NCBI GenBank assembly: GCA_029866205.1
Contig: JARWZT010000009.1
Coordinates: 62,001 to 126,000 of the forward strand
Length of the DNA stretch: 64,000 nucleotides
Reading direction: 5' to 3'
Source: Rhodoferax sp.
GTDB lineage: Bacteria > Pseudomonadota > Gammaproteobacteria > Burkholderiales > Burkholderiaceae_C
Position 1 is the stretch's first letter. The number at the start of each line of letters is the position of its first letter. A program made the position numbers and the translations under genes. Below are positions 18,044 to 27,680 of this stretch, piece by piece. Under the pieces are notes generated by a model that did no database searches, had not been told where the DNA came from, and was given only the letters and a program-made list of their open reading frames with translations.

Positions 18044-19308
18044 GGCGCACCGCGCGATGACGCGCCTGCCGGTGCGGCAACCGCTGCCGAGGCGGCCCCT
18101 GCCGCCGGTGCCGAGGCGCCTGGTTTGGGTTCTTTGGGCCGCTCGACCACCTGGGCGCCTGGACGCAAGTTTTGTTTGCCATCGACCACGACCAACTCAC
18201 CGGCGGCAATTCCCGTAATGGCCGCCTCACCGGTTTGTCCGGCCACTTGCTTGACCGGTCGCATGATGGCTTTGCCGTCCTCCACGACATAAACGATGGT
18301 GCCCCGTGCAGATTGAATCAGCGCGGCTTGCGGCACCAGCACGGCGTCTTTGAGGGTGTTGATGGTCTGCGAAATTTCGACAAACGCGCCAGGCCAAAGT
18401 CGACCTTGCTTGTTGTCAAACTTGGCGCGTGCCCGAACGGTGCCCGAAGCGGCGTCGACCACGTTGTCCACAAAGTAAAGGCGCCCTTCAAAGCTACCGC
18501 CGTTGTCCGCCAACGTGGCCGTGACTTTTGCGCCTCCGTCCTTGAGTGCGGCAAGGGCCTGGGCCAGATTTCGCTGGGGCAGGTTAAAGGTGACCGCGAT
18601 GGGGTCAAGCTGAGTGATGGTGACGATGGGCGAAATATTGCTTTGGAGCGCCGTGCCAATGGACACGCTCAGCGCCCCGGCGCGCCCGCTCAAGGGGGCG
18701 GTGATCTGGGTGTAGGACAACGCGACCCGGGCGGCATCGATGGCAGCCTGGTCGGCCAGCAGGACAGCCGATGCCGCGTCTACCGCTGCCTGCGCGGTGT
18801 CAACCGCGCTTTTGGCCACAAAATTTTGTGCCAGCAGCTCCTGCGCGCGTTTGAGCTGGCGTTGGGTGTCGGCCAGATTGGCCTGGTCCTTGGCGAGTTG
18901 GGCGCGGGCCTTGGCCAGGTTGGCTTCTTCCGCACGTCCGTCCAGGGTGAACAGCGGGTCACCGGCGCGGACGAACTGTCCCCCGTTGATGTGCATCTTG
19001 GTCACCACAGAGTTGGTCTGGGCCTTGATGTCCACGCTGGCCAAAGGAAACACGGTGCCTGTGGTTCGCAGATTGACGGCCAGGTCGCGCGATTCCGCTG
19101 CAGCTGTGGTGACGGAGACGGGAGGGCCGGGCGGGGTGGCTGCCGATGCCGCAGACGCTGGAGCCGAGGCCGCAGGGGTTGCTGCGGATGGCGCGCTTGC
19201 CGCCGCAGTGGGCGGGGCGCTATCCGGCGAATTTTTGTCACTGCAAGCGGGCAAAACCAGGGTCGCCATGACGGCACACAAGGCCAAAGAATAAAAAGAA
19301 TGGTTCAT
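18040..19308 (-). CDS. RND efflux periplasmic adaptor (MdtA/AcrA-like lipoprotein)
   Basis: Membrane-fusion protein linking the downstream permease to an outer-membrane channel. The 422-residue protein begins with a signal peptide and lipobox LPAC (Cys22), then an Ala/Pro-rich linker. Lipoyl-like and hairpin domains follow (TGTVFPLASVDIKAQTNS, GGQFVRAGDPLF, then a long Ala-rich helical hairpin with VAKSAVDTAQAAVDAASAVL), and a beta-barrel with NKQGRLWPGAFVEISQT. The start is MNHSFYS at 19308; the frame is open for 20 more codons without signal-like sequence. The C-terminus is another Ala/Pro-rich tail. It overlaps the permease gene by 4 bp. Confidence 0.93.
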   Translation of the reverse strand: MNHSFYSLALCAVMATLVLPACSDKNSPDSAPPTAAASAPSAATPAASAPASAASAATPPGPPVSVTTAAAESRDLAVNLRTTGTVFPLASVDIKAQTNSVVTKMHINGGQFVRAGDPLFTLDGRAEEANLAKARAQLAKDQANLADTQRQLKRAQELLAQNFVAKSAVDTAQAAVDAASAVLLADQAAIDAARVALSYTQITAPLSGRAGALSVSIGTALQSNISPIVTITQLDPIAVTFNLPQRNLAQALAALKDGGAKVTATLADNGGSFEGRLYFVDNVVDAASGTVRARAKFDNKQGRLWPGAFVEISQTINTLKDAVLVPQAALIQSARGTIVYVVEDGKAIMRPVKQVAGQTGEAAITGIAAGELVVVDGKQNLRPGAQVVERPKEPKPGASAPAAGAASAAVAAPAGASSRGAP

Positions 19309-19490
19309 GAGAGCTCGGTTTTTGCGAAACGCAGGACGCCGGGCGCTGAGGTTCACTGCAGCGCTCATCCCCCACTGCGGGCTTGCGGCGGGCCGCTGAT
19401 CTTAATGGTTAAGCGTGACGACAGACGCCTTTTTGGGCGGGCATGGCCGAGGCGCCGCCCAATGGAAACCGGACAGGCCTCCTTTGGCCT

Positions 19491-20129
19491 CTAGTTTGCA
19501 AGGGTCAGCGCCACGCCGTATTCCAGTGCAGCATCTTGCAGAGACTCCAACTGCCCGGCGGCATAGGTGCTGAAAAGATACAAGTCAAAGCGGTCGGCGT
19601 CCAGTCGGTGCAGGCTGCACGGCACATGGTGGTGGCCGCTCAACTTGAATTGGCCTGGGGCAAAGGCGGTTTCACGAAAGTCCAGCGCAAACAACTTGCC
19701 AAGCATTGACACTGCTTGCGGACCCTCTACGCGTACCCGGCAGCGCGCATGGCTCAGGTCCAGCAATGCACCAACCTCTGCGGTAATGTGCCCGCGCAAC
19801 TCCGCGATCACGTCCACCGTCCCCGGCCCGATGAGCATGAATTCATGGGGACCACTGCGGATCAACAAGCCGAGTGGGCAAACGGCCGTGTCACCAGTGG
19901 CCGCCGGCAGGGGAAAGAGGCCAGTGGCGGCGAGTGCGTTGGCCAGCGCCTCGCACAGGGCCTGCGTGCCACCCATCCAGGTGCTGATCAGGGTGACTTG
20001 GTCGAGGCGTTCAGCGTGCAGTCGTACCTGTACCAATCCGTCGTGGGTAGGGCGGCTTTGTACGGCGATATGCGCAAAGGGGCTTCGCAGAGCCTGAGCG
20101 GCCGGGGTAGGGGTGTGGAGTTCAGACAC
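19491..20129 (-). CDS. soxG: Sarcosine oxidase, gamma subunit
   Basis: Smallest structural partner of SoxA in heterotetrameric sarcosine oxidase, which converts sarcosine, O2 and tetrahydrofolate to glycine, H2O2 and 5,10-methylene-THF. The 212-residue protein is SoxG-like (LISTWMGGTQALCEALANAL, LGLLIRSGPHEFMLIGPG, LLDLSHARCRVRVEGPQA). The start is a GTG at 20129: GAAGGAG lies 9 bases ahead, and this start overlaps the soxA stop by 8 bp. The 28 codons open further upstream are inside soxA. It ends the operon. Confidence 0.88.
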   Translation of the reverse strand: MSELHTPTPAAQALRSPFAHIAVQSRPTHDGLVQVRLHAERLDQVTLISTWMGGTQALCEALANALAATGLFPLPAATGDTAVCPLGLLIRSGPHEFMLIGPGTVDVIAELRGHITAEVGALLDLSHARCRVRVEGPQAVSMLGKLFALDFRETAFAPGQFKLSGHHHVPCSLHRLDADRFDLYLFSTYAAGQLESLQDAALEYGVALTLAN

Positions 20130-23100
20130 GGTAGCGCGCTCCTTCGGCGTCCAGGAAGCAGGGCTCCACCACGCGCAGGCGGTACTTGCGCCCCTGCGTG
20201 GGAGAGGTGGCAATGATTTCTTTACCTACATGGGCTGTGCCGCCTTGCAGCAAGCCCAGCGCAATCGCCTTGCCCACCGATTGGCTGAAGGTGGTCGAGG
20301 TGATGTGGCCTCGGCCGTGCCCCTGAATGACGTCATCGGTGAAAAACAGGATGGAGCCATTGCTCGGCGGCTCTTTTTCGTCCACCGCTTCCAGGCCCAC
20401 CAGGGTCGGGCGGTGGCTGTTCGCCAAATGCGGGCTGTGGCGCAGCGCATTGCCCCAGAATGACTTGGTTTTGCTCGCCATCTTGCCGGCGCCCAAGTCG
20501 TCCAGTGTGGTGCGGCCGTCCATTTCCGAGCCCACGACATGGCCTTTTTCGATCCGCAGCGAGCCCAGCGCTTCCAGCCCATAGGGGCGCATTTTCCAAG
20601 CTTGTCCGGCTTGCAATACGTGTTCCCAGACCGCCAAACCGTGGTGGGTCGGGGTGAAGATTTCGTAGGCCAGTTCACCCGAAAAAGTCAGGCGCAGGAT
20701 ACGCAGTGCCACGCCGGAGAGCGCGCCTTCCCCGAAAGTGTCCAGCACCCCCATAAAGGGCAGAGCGCGATTGCCCAGGTCCAAGTGGGGGAAAGCCGCT
20801 TGCAGCGCATCCCGCGCACGGGGGCCGGCCACACTCATGGCCGCCCACTGGTCCGTCACCGACGCTACCGTCACCCGTAGGGTGGGCCACACCACTTGCA
20901 GCAGAAACTCGAGGTGGCTCATAACCCGGGCCGCCTGGGCGGTGGTGGTGGTCATGAAAAACTGGGTTTCACTGATGCGCGTGGTGGTTCCATCGTCCAT
21001 GACGATGCCGTCTTCGCGCAGCATGAACCCATAGCGCGCCTTGCCGACCGCGAGCTTGGAAAATCCGTTGACGTAGACCCGGTCCAGAAACTCTGCCGCG
21101 TCAGGGCCTTGCACATCAATCTTGCCCAGCGTGGACGTGTCGGCCATTCCCACGCTGTTTCGGACAAAGTCCATCTCGGCCTTGTAGGCCTCGCCCAGCG
21201 TGGCGCCGTGGGTGCGGTACCACAGCGGACGCAGCCACAGGCCGGCTTCCATCTTGACGCCACCGTGACTCTCGTGCCAGTCATGCATGGCGGTGCGGCG
21301 TTCAGGCTGAAAATGCGGCCCGACATTGCGTCCCGCCAACGCGCCCAAGCTTGCGGGGGTGTAGGGCGGGCGGAAAGTGGTGGTGCCAGCCGCCGCGACG
21401 TCGATTCCGCGAGCCGCGGCCATCAACCCCAGGCCATTGAGGTTGGAGGTTTTGCCTTGGTCTGTGCCCATGCCCAGTGTGGTGTAGCGCTTGAGGTGTT
21501 CCACGGACTGGTAGCCCTCGCGGTGCGCGAGTTCCACGTCGGCTACGGTCACGTCGTTCTGGAAATCAATAAACGCTTTGTCGCTGGGCTTGGCCGCCAG
21601 CAGCGCGCCCGCCGGAACAAAGGCCATGCTGGTGTCGTCCTCCAGCGCAGGAGCCGCGTCGGCCAGACGGTAGCCACTGAGGGCTGCCGCTTGGGCACCC
21701 GCTAGCCAGCCCGAATCAATGGCATCGCTCCAGGTTTGGCTTCCGACCATGGCCCCCGCCCCAAATTGGGCACGGTCAAATCCGCCGGGCACAAAACAGG
21801 CAAGGTCGGCACGGTAGACCGGCTTGACATTGCGGTGCGAGCTCAAATGCACCGTAGGCGTCCAGCCGCCCGACAGGGCGACCAAGTCGACGTCGAGTTC
21901 CATCGGGCCGCCCATGACGCGCCCGCTGCTTGCATCGTAGCCCGCCACGCGGCAGCGCCTGGCGTGCAAGTGGCCGTAGACATCGGTAATGGTGCTGCCG
22001 GTTTGAACCGTGATCCCCGCGCTGCTCGCGGCGGCCAACAGGGCCGGTTGCACTGCGCTGCGCAAGTCCACAAGATTGACCTGCGCGCCTGCGTGCGCCA
22101 AGGCCATTGCGTCGCTGTAGGCAGCGTCGTTGTTGACGCAAAACACCGCGCGCTTGCCGGGTGCCACGGCGTAGCGATTGACATAGGCTCCCACGGCACC
22201 AGACAGCATGACGCCGGGTTTGTCGTTGCCGGCAAACACCAGGGGTCGTTCGATGGCACCGCATGCCATGACGATGGCTGCAGCGCGCACCGTGCGCATA
22301 CGCTGGCGCGGCACGCCGTGCGCCGCATCGGCCACGCCTGGCGCTGAACGCTCGATCACACCCACGGTATTTCCGTCATACACGCCAAAGGCGGTGGACC
22401 GCGTCAGCATGCGCACCTTGCCGGTGGCCTTCAAATCGGACAGCATGGTCGTCAGCCACTGGCCTTTTGCGCCTTGGGGCGGCTGGCTCAGCAGTGCGCC
22501 GCCCAGCGCAAAGTCTTGTTCCACCAGCATGACCTGCGCGCCCGCGCGGGCTGCGTGCAGGGCCGCACTAACACCCGCGGCACCCGATCCAATCACCAGC
22601 ACATCGGTGTAATCGTTGTGCCAGTCGTAGCGGTTCACATCGGCATCGTTGACCGACGCTCCCAGACCAGCGGCCTTGCGGATGAAATGCTCGTAGAGCA
22701 TCCAGGCGCTGCGCGTCGGTCCCATAAAGGTCTTGTAGTAGAAGCCGGCCACAAAAATGGGCGACAACACCGAAGTAATCGCCATGGCGTCAAAACGTAC
22801 CGATGGCCAGGCGTTCTGGGTACGGGTGACCAGATTCGCCTCCAACTCCAGCACGGTCGCGGCAATATTGGGCTCGCGCGTGCCCCGGTCGCCCACTGTC
22901 AGCAGCGCGTTGCTTTCTTCCACGCCGGCGGCCATGATGCCGCGGGGTCGGTGGTATTTGAAGGAACGCGCCACCAGGTGCTCGCCATGGGCCAGCAGGG
23001 TAGAGGCTACCGTGTCACCGGCAAAACCCTGGAAGGATTTGCCGTCCAGCGTAAAACTCAGGCTCTGATTGCGGTCGATGCGTCCGCCATGGGCCACGCG

Positions 23101-23145
23101 GAACGCTCCGCCGCGGTTGGGATTCGGGGGTTTGGATTGCGTCAT
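20122..23145 (-). CDS. soxA: Sarcosine oxidase, alpha subunit
   Basis: Large subunit of heterotetrameric sarcosine oxidase. The 1007 residues contain an N-terminal ferredoxin-like fold (about 30-110, with FAGDTVASTLLAHGEHLVARS), a dinucleotide-binding FAD/NAD domain (GSGAAG at 186-191, second VFCVNNDAAYSDAMALAHAG), and a C-terminal aminomethyltransferase (GcvT-like) half from about residue 600 that binds THF. The oxidised methyl group is passed to folate there. Length matches the family (about 970-1010). It overlaps soxD by 4 bp upstream and soxG by 8 bp downstream. Confidence 0.95.
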   Translation of the reverse strand: MTQSKPPNPNRGGAFRVAHGGRIDRNQSLSFTLDGKSFQGFAGDTVASTLLAHGEHLVARSFKYHRPRGIMAAGVEESNALLTVGDRGTREPNIAATVLELEANLVTRTQNAWPSVRFDAMAITSVLSPIFVAGFYYKTFMGPTRSAWMLYEHFIRKAAGLGASVNDADVNRYDWHNDYTDVLVIGSGAAGVSAALHAARAGAQVMLVEQDFALGGALLSQPPQGAKGQWLTTMLSDLKATGKVRMLTRSTAFGVYDGNTVGVIERSAPGVADAAHGVPRQRMRTVRAAAIVMACGAIERPLVFAGNDKPGVMLSGAVGAYVNRYAVAPGKRAVFCVNNDAAYSDAMALAHAGAQVNLVDLRSAVQPALLAAASSAGITVQTGSTITDVYGHLHARRCRVAGYDASSGRVMGGPMELDVDLVALSGGWTPTVHLSSHRNVKPVYRADLACFVPGGFDRAQFGAGAMVGSQTWSDAIDSGWLAGAQAAALSGYRLADAAPALEDDTSMAFVPAGALLAAKPSDKAFIDFQNDVTVADVELAHREGYQSVEHLKRYTTLGMGTDQGKTSNLNGLGLMAAARGIDVAAAGTTTFRPPYTPASLGALAGRNVGPHFQPERRTAMHDWHESHGGVKMEAGLWLRPLWYRTHGATLGEAYKAEMDFVRNSVGMADTSTLGKIDVQGPDAAEFLDRVYVNGFSKLAVGKARYGFMLREDGIVMDDGTTTRISETQFFMTTTTAQAARVMSHLEFLLQVVWPTLRVTVASVTDQWAAMSVAGPRARDALQAAFPHLDLGNRALPFMGVLDTFGEGALSGVALRILRLTFSGELAYEIFTPTHHGLAVWEHVLQAGQAWKMRPYGLEALGSLRIEKGHVVGSEMDGRTTLDDLGAGKMASKTKSFWGNALRHSPHLANSHRPTLVGLEAVDEKEPPSNGSILFFTDDVIQGHGRGHITSTTFSQSVGKAIALGLLQGGTAHVGKEIIATSPTQGRKYRLRVVEPCFLDAEGARYRV

Positions 23146-23411
23146 GGCAGTTCTCTTTCGGCGGCGATCACCACCGATTCAATGTCGTGCGTCACCGTAT
23201 GGCGCTTGACCACCAACCAGCGCCTGCAGCCCAGCGTGTGTTGCCAAAACTCGCTGTGGATGCCGCGCGGGTTGTTGCGGGTGTACACCGTGTCAACCCA
23301 GGCGTCGTGGTTGTCGGCGTCGAGCGCGGGATAGGCTTTGGTGGCGTCGCCAAAGTAGCTGAATTCTTCGTGGTCGCGCAGGCCGCAGTGGGGGCAGTTG
23401 ATTCTGATCAT
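23142..23411 (-). CDS. soxD: Sarcosine oxidase, delta subunit
   Basis: The 89-residue delta subunit binds zinc and has a structural role. Expected ligands are seen in INCPHCGLRDHEEF (Cys6, Cys9, His13 region) and a later Cys in HTLGCRRWLVVKRHT. The start is MIRINCPHCG at 23411. The frame stays open for 65 more codons upstream, but that part is translated from a dispersed repeat and is not SoxD. It overlaps soxA by 4 bp. In most genomes soxD follows soxB directly; here 517 bp lie between them. Confidence 0.92.
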   Translation of the reverse strand: MIRINCPHCGLRDHEEFSYFGDATKAYPALDADNHDAWVDTVYTRNNPRGIHSEFWQHTLGCRRWLVVKRHTVTHDIESVVIAAERELP

Positions 23412-23928
23412 CGATTCTTTGCCTGTAAGTAGGGGTCTTGGACAACGTGGCAGGCCGGGTTTCGGCCCGGCGGCCGAGTCACTTTCTTTTGCTTCGCCAA
23501 AAGAAAGTAACCAAAGAAAAGGCGAGCCAGAGACCGTGGCCCTGCGGGCTTCCTTGCGCTGCTCGCGGGTGGCGGGGTCTGGCGCAAACTCGCTACGCTC
23601 AAACATGCGCCCGCCCTGATCCGCCCCCCGCTCCGCTGCTCAGCACGGCCCCAATGGCGTGAACCGCCAACTCCGGCACTCGTTTGCTGGCGCAAACATC
23701 TTGCCTGCCAAGACAAAAATCCAAAAGCAGCAGCGCGCCTCACACACAGGGCGCGCATCGGGTGCGCGCCCCCGTCTGCAAAGCTCTGTGCAGACCCAAA
23801 AGCCGCACCGCCCAGTGGAAGCCGAGTCGAAGCGCCACCCCCAAATCGGCTGTTAAAAGCTCCCCTTGCCCCGGCGGGGGTCAGGGGCTGGGGGATGGGG
23901 GGAAACCAAGACATACACACAACCCAAC
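23412..23928. repeat. Dispersed repeat-like insert between soxB and soxD (517 bp, no gene)
   Basis: This gap splits soxB from soxD and holds no convincing gene. It contains an AT-rich-armed hairpin at 23481-23508 (10-bp arms ACTTTCTTTT and AAAAGAAAGT, loop GCTTCGCC) followed by CCAAAGAAAAGG. It also has a GC-rich palindromic segment at 23866-23900 (CCCCGGCGGGG, then runs of G). Blocks of this kind, with the text CTTTTGCTTCGCCAAAAG, are familiar as interspersed sequences in many beta- and gammaproteobacterial genomes and produce false ORFs rich in FLLLRQKKVTKEK or FLWLLSFGEAKES. Copy number in this genome cannot be judged from one window. Confidence 0.6.
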
Positions 23929-25185
23929 TCACTGCAAATGGTTATAGGGCCCCGCCCCCGACTCATCAATATACCGACCCTGCGCAAACCGATCCATAGT
24001 GAACCCCGCATTAAAAGGATGCGGAGAATCATTTGCAATCGTGTGCGCAAAACACCAGCCCGAAGCCGGCGTCGCCTTAAACCCGCCGTAACACCAGCCG
24101 CCGTTCAAGTACAGCCCATCGACCGGCGTCTTGGTAATGATCGGGCTGCCGTCGGGTGTCATGTCCATGATGCCGCCCCAATGGCGCAGCACCCGCAGGC
24201 GCGCGGCACTGGGCATGGCGCTCACCAGCGCTTGCGTCACTTCGCTCACATTGGCCAGGTTGCCGCGTTGGGCATACGAGTTGTAGCGGTCAATGTGGCC
24301 GCCAAACACTAGGCCGCCTTTGTCCGACTGCGAGAAATAAAAGTAGGACGCGGACCACACCACCACGTGGTTGACCACGGGTTTGATGGACTCGCTCACA
24401 TAGGCTTGCAACACGTGGCTCTCAATCGGCAGCTCCAAGCCTGCTTTTTGCGCCAGCAACGAGGTATGGCCCGCCACCGCGATGCCCACTTTGCCCGCAC
24501 TGATGTCGCCGCGTGTGGTTTTGACGCCAGTGATCCGCTCGCCGGACCATTGGTAGTCCAACACCTCGCAGTTTTGGATGATGTCCACCCCTAGCGCATT
24601 GGCGGCACGTGCATAACCCCAGACCACAGCATCGTGGCGGGCGGTGCCGGCGTCGGGTTGCAGCATGGCGCCATAAATGGGAAAGCGCGCCTTGTCCGAA
24701 AAGTCGAGGTAAGGCGCCTCTTTCATTACGTCTTCGCGCGTCAGGATCTCGGCGCGAATGCCGTTCAGGCGCATGATGTTGGCCCGGCGAATTTGGGCGT
24801 CTTGGGCGCTGGGCGACACCGTGACGTACAAATAGCCGCGCGGCGAGAACATCACGTTGTAGTTCAGGTCTTGTGACATCCCGCGCCACAAGGACATGGA
24901 GTGTTCGTAAAACGCCGTGTTGTCCTGCATCATGTAATTGGAGCGCACGATGGTCGTGTTGCGCCCCGCGTTCCCCGAGCCGATGTAGCCTTTCTCCAGA
25001 ACCGCGATATTTTTGATGCCGTGGTTCTTTGCCAGGTAGTAGGCGGTGGCCAAGCCGTGCCCGCCACCGCCCACAATGATCACGTCATAGGTCTTTTTCG
25101 GCTCTGGGTCGCGCCAGGCGCGGTCCCAGTTTTTGTGACCCGACAGCGCATTGCGCAGCAGGGACCAGGCTGAGTAATGGGACAT
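23929..25185 (-). CDS. soxB: Sarcosine oxidase, beta subunit
   Basis: Catalytic flavoprotein of heterotetrameric sarcosine oxidase; it oxidises the N-methyl group of sarcosine. The 418-residue protein has the FAD motif VIIVGGGGHGLATA (GxGxxG at about 39-44). The motif TARHDAVVWGY (His about residue 184) is at the place where characterised SoxB proteins carry covalent FMN. The C-terminal TPDGSPIITKTPVDGLYLNGGWCYGGFKATP segment is typical. It lies 12 bp after the upstream dehydrogenase and 517 bp before soxD, an unusual gap. Confidence 0.95.
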   Translation of the reverse strand: MSHYSAWSLLRNALSGHKNWDRAWRDPEPKKTYDVIIVGGGGHGLATAYYLAKNHGIKNIAVLEKGYIGSGNAGRNTTIVRSNYMMQDNTAFYEHSMSLWRGMSQDLNYNVMFSPRGYLYVTVSPSAQDAQIRRANIMRLNGIRAEILTREDVMKEAPYLDFSDKARFPIYGAMLQPDAGTARHDAVVWGYARAANALGVDIIQNCEVLDYQWSGERITGVKTTRGDISAGKVGIAVAGHTSLLAQKAGLELPIESHVLQAYVSESIKPVVNHVVVWSASYFYFSQSDKGGLVFGGHIDRYNSYAQRGNLANVSEVTQALVSAMPSAARLRVLRHWGGIMDMTPDGSPIITKTPVDGLYLNGGWCYGGFKATPASGWCFAHTIANDSPHPFNAGFTMDRFAQGRYIDESGAGPYNHLQ

Positions 25186-25197
25186 CAGCGGCTCCTT

Positions 25198-27627
25198 CTA
25201 CATGCGCATGCGCTTGGCTTCGGGGTCAAAGGGCGGATCCATCTGCAAGCGTGCGGGGCGCCGCTCACCCAATATTTCGATTTCCAGCGTCATGTCCGGC
25301 TTGAAGCATTCGGTAGGAATGTAGCCCTGGGCCAGCGACTGCTCTACATAGTGGCCATAGCCGCCTGATGTGACCCAGCCCACCACCTTGCCGTCTACCC
25401 AGATCGGCTCGTCGCCCATCACGTCGCAGTCCAGTGCATCCACCACCATGAAGATGCGTGTCTTTTTGGGACCGTCTGCCTTTTCTTTGATGGCGGCAGC
25501 CTTGCCGATGTAATCGTGCTTGTCGAGTTTGACGAAGCGGTCCAGGCCGGCCTCAAACGGACCATAGATCGGGCGGAATTCGCGGAACCAGGTGCCAAAG
25601 TTCTTTTCCAGACGCAGACACAGCAGCGCGCGCATACCGAAGTTCCTGATGCCCAAATCGGCACCGGCTTGCATGATGCTCTCGTACAGGCGGCGCTGGT
25701 ACTCGGGGGCCACCCAAATCTCGTAGCCCAGATCGCCGGTGTAGGTCACGCGGTTGACGTGCGCCTGTACCGTGGCGACTTCCATTTCGCGGTAGTCCAT
25801 GAACTTGAAGGCTTCGCCGGACACATCGTCATCGGTCAGGCGCTGCAGCAGTTCGCGCGACTTCGGGCCGGCGATGGACAGGCCAATCAACTTCATGCCG
25901 TAGGGCGTGATGGTGACCGAGCCGTCGGTGGGCAAGGTCTGCTCAAACCAGCGCATATGGTAGACCTGCGCCTGCGAGGAACCCCACATCATGAAGCGCT
26001 CGTCAGCCGCCTTGGCGATGGTGAAGTCGCCAATGATCTTGCCGTTGTGGTTGAGCATGGGGCACAACTGCAGGCGGCCAATTTTGGGCAAGGTGTTGGT
26101 CATCTGGCTCTGTAGCCAAGCCTCGGCGCCAGGGCCGGTGATCTCGTACTTGGCGAAGTTGGCCACTTCGGTCACGCCTACCGCTTCACGCACCGCCTTG
26201 CATTCGGCCTTGATGTGCGGGAAGTCGTTGGAGCGGTGAAAGGACACCACGTCCTTGGCCTCCGCCACCGAGGGTGCAAACCAGAGCGGCGTCTCCATAC
26301 CCCAGGAGTCGCCCATCACCGCGCCTTGCTCAATGAATTTGTCATACAGCGACGTGGTCTGCAGCGGACGGCCTGCAGGCAACTCTTCATTGGGAAAGCG
26401 GATACGGAAGCGGCGTGAATAGTTCTCGCGCACCTTGGCGTTGGTGTAAGTGCGGGTGGCCCAGTCGCCGTAGCGCGCCACGTCCATGCCCCAGATGTCA
26501 AAGCCTGGATCACCATCGACCATCCAATTACTCAAGGCCAGGCCGACGCCGCCCCCCTGGCTAAAGCCGGCCATCACGCCGCAAGCGCTCCAGAAATTGG
26601 TGCGTCCCTGGACGGGTCCGACCAGCGGGTTGCCGTCGGGTGCAAAAGTGAATGGCCCGTTGATGACGCGCTTGATACCGGCGTTTTCCAATGTCGGGAA
26701 ATGCTTGAAGGCGATTTCCAATGAGGGTGCGATACGGTCCAGGTCGGGCTGCAGCAGTTCCTGGCCAAAGCTCCAAGGCGTGTTTTTGGTCGACCAAGGC
26801 TTGCCAGCCTGCTCGTACACGCCCAGCACCATGCCCTTACCTTCTTGGCGCAAATAGCTCTCAGCGCCAAAGTCAATCACGTGGCCAATTTCCTTGCCCG
26901 CGCTCTTGTTAAAGGCCTCTACTTCAGGGATATCGTCCGTCACCAGGTACATGTGCTCCATGGCCAGTACCGGCAGTTCAATGCCCACCATGCGGCCCAC
27001 TTCGCGCGCCCACAGGCCGCCGGCATTCACCACATGTTCACACTCGACCACGCCCTTGTTGGTAATGACGCGCCAAGTGCCATCGGGTTTTTGCTCCAGG
27101 CTCTCCACCTTGGTTTGTACTTCAATGGTGGCGCCGCCAATGCGCGCCGCTTTGGCGTAGGCGTAGGTGGTGCCGCTGGGATCCAGGTGGCCTTCATTGG
27201 GGTCAAGCAGGGCGCCCAAAAAGTATTTCTCTTCAATGAACGGGAAGTAATTCAGCGCCTCTTTGACCGAGATGATTTCGGTCTCCATGCCCAAATAGCG
27301 GCCACGTGCCACCGTCATCTTCAAAAACTCCATGCGCTCGGGCGTGTCGGCCAGCATGATGCCGGGCGACTTGTGCAGGCCGCAGCTTTGGCCTGAGATA
27401 CGCTCCAACTCTTCGTACAGGCTCACGGTGTAGCTTTGCAGCATGGCGACGTTCGGGTCGCCGTTGAGCGTATGAAAGCCTCCGGCGGCGTGCCAGGTGG
27501 AACCCGATGTCAGCTGGTCGCGCTCGATCAGCATCACATCGGACCAGCCCTTTTTGGTCAGGTGGTAAAGCACCGAACATCCCACCACGCCACCGCCAAT
27601 TACTACTACCCGTGCTGTTGTTTTCAC
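25198..27627 (-). CDS. FAD-dependent dimethylglycine/sarcosine dehydrogenase with GcvT domain
   Basis: The 809-residue protein joins an N-terminal DAO-type FAD domain (VVVIGGGVVGCSV, residues 8-20) to a C-terminal aminomethyltransferase fold. The motif SGSTWHAAGG (His46) matches the dimethylglycine/sarcosine dehydrogenase site where FAD attaches to a histidine. The GcvT half includes YTGDLGYEIWVAPEY and GMRALLCLRLEKNFGTW. The family demethylates dimethylglycine or sarcosine and hands the formaldehyde unit to THF. With soxBDAG downstream, dimethylglycine is the more likely substrate (inference). It is third from the operon promoter in order mttB-like, dehydrogenase, soxB, with a 12-bp gap to soxB. 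Confidence 0.9.
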   Translation of the reverse strand: MKTTARVVVIGGGVVGCSVLYHLTKKGWSDVMLIERDQLTSGSTWHAAGGFHTLNGDPNVAMLQSYTVSLYEELERISGQSCGLHKSPGIMLADTPERMEFLKMTVARGRYLGMETEIISVKEALNYFPFIEEKYFLGALLDPNEGHLDPSGTTYAYAKAARIGGATIEVQTKVESLEQKPDGTWRVITNKGVVECEHVVNAGGLWAREVGRMVGIELPVLAMEHMYLVTDDIPEVEAFNKSAGKEIGHVIDFGAESYLRQEGKGMVLGVYEQAGKPWSTKNTPWSFGQELLQPDLDRIAPSLEIAFKHFPTLENAGIKRVINGPFTFAPDGNPLVGPVQGRTNFWSACGVMAGFSQGGGVGLALSNWMVDGDPGFDIWGMDVARYGDWATRTYTNAKVRENYSRRFRIRFPNEELPAGRPLQTTSLYDKFIEQGAVMGDSWGMETPLWFAPSVAEAKDVVSFHRSNDFPHIKAECKAVREAVGVTEVANFAKYEITGPGAEAWLQSQMTNTLPKIGRLQLCPMLNHNGKIIGDFTIAKAADERFMMWGSSQAQVYHMRWFEQTLPTDGSVTITPYGMKLIGLSIAGPKSRELLQRLTDDDVSGEAFKFMDYREMEVATVQAHVNRVTYTGDLGYEIWVAPEYQRRLYESIMQAGADLGIRNFGMRALLCLRLEKNFGTWFREFRPIYGPFEAGLDRFVKLDKHDYIGKAAAIKEKADGPKKTRIFMVVDALDCDVMGDEPIWVDGKVVGWVTSGGYGHYVEQSLAQGYIPTECFKPDMTLEIEILGERRPARLQMDPPFDPEAKRMRM

Positions 27628-27680
27628 TGTTGTGTTCCTTGTATCGAAGAAAGAGTCAAAGGTTTTAAGGGGTGCTGGCG

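Noticed and set aside
23412-23606. N-terminal extension of soxD by 65 residues
   Set aside because: The extra part is translated from a repeat (FLWLLSFGEAKES text seen in many false ORFs); SoxD homology begins at MIRINCPHCG.
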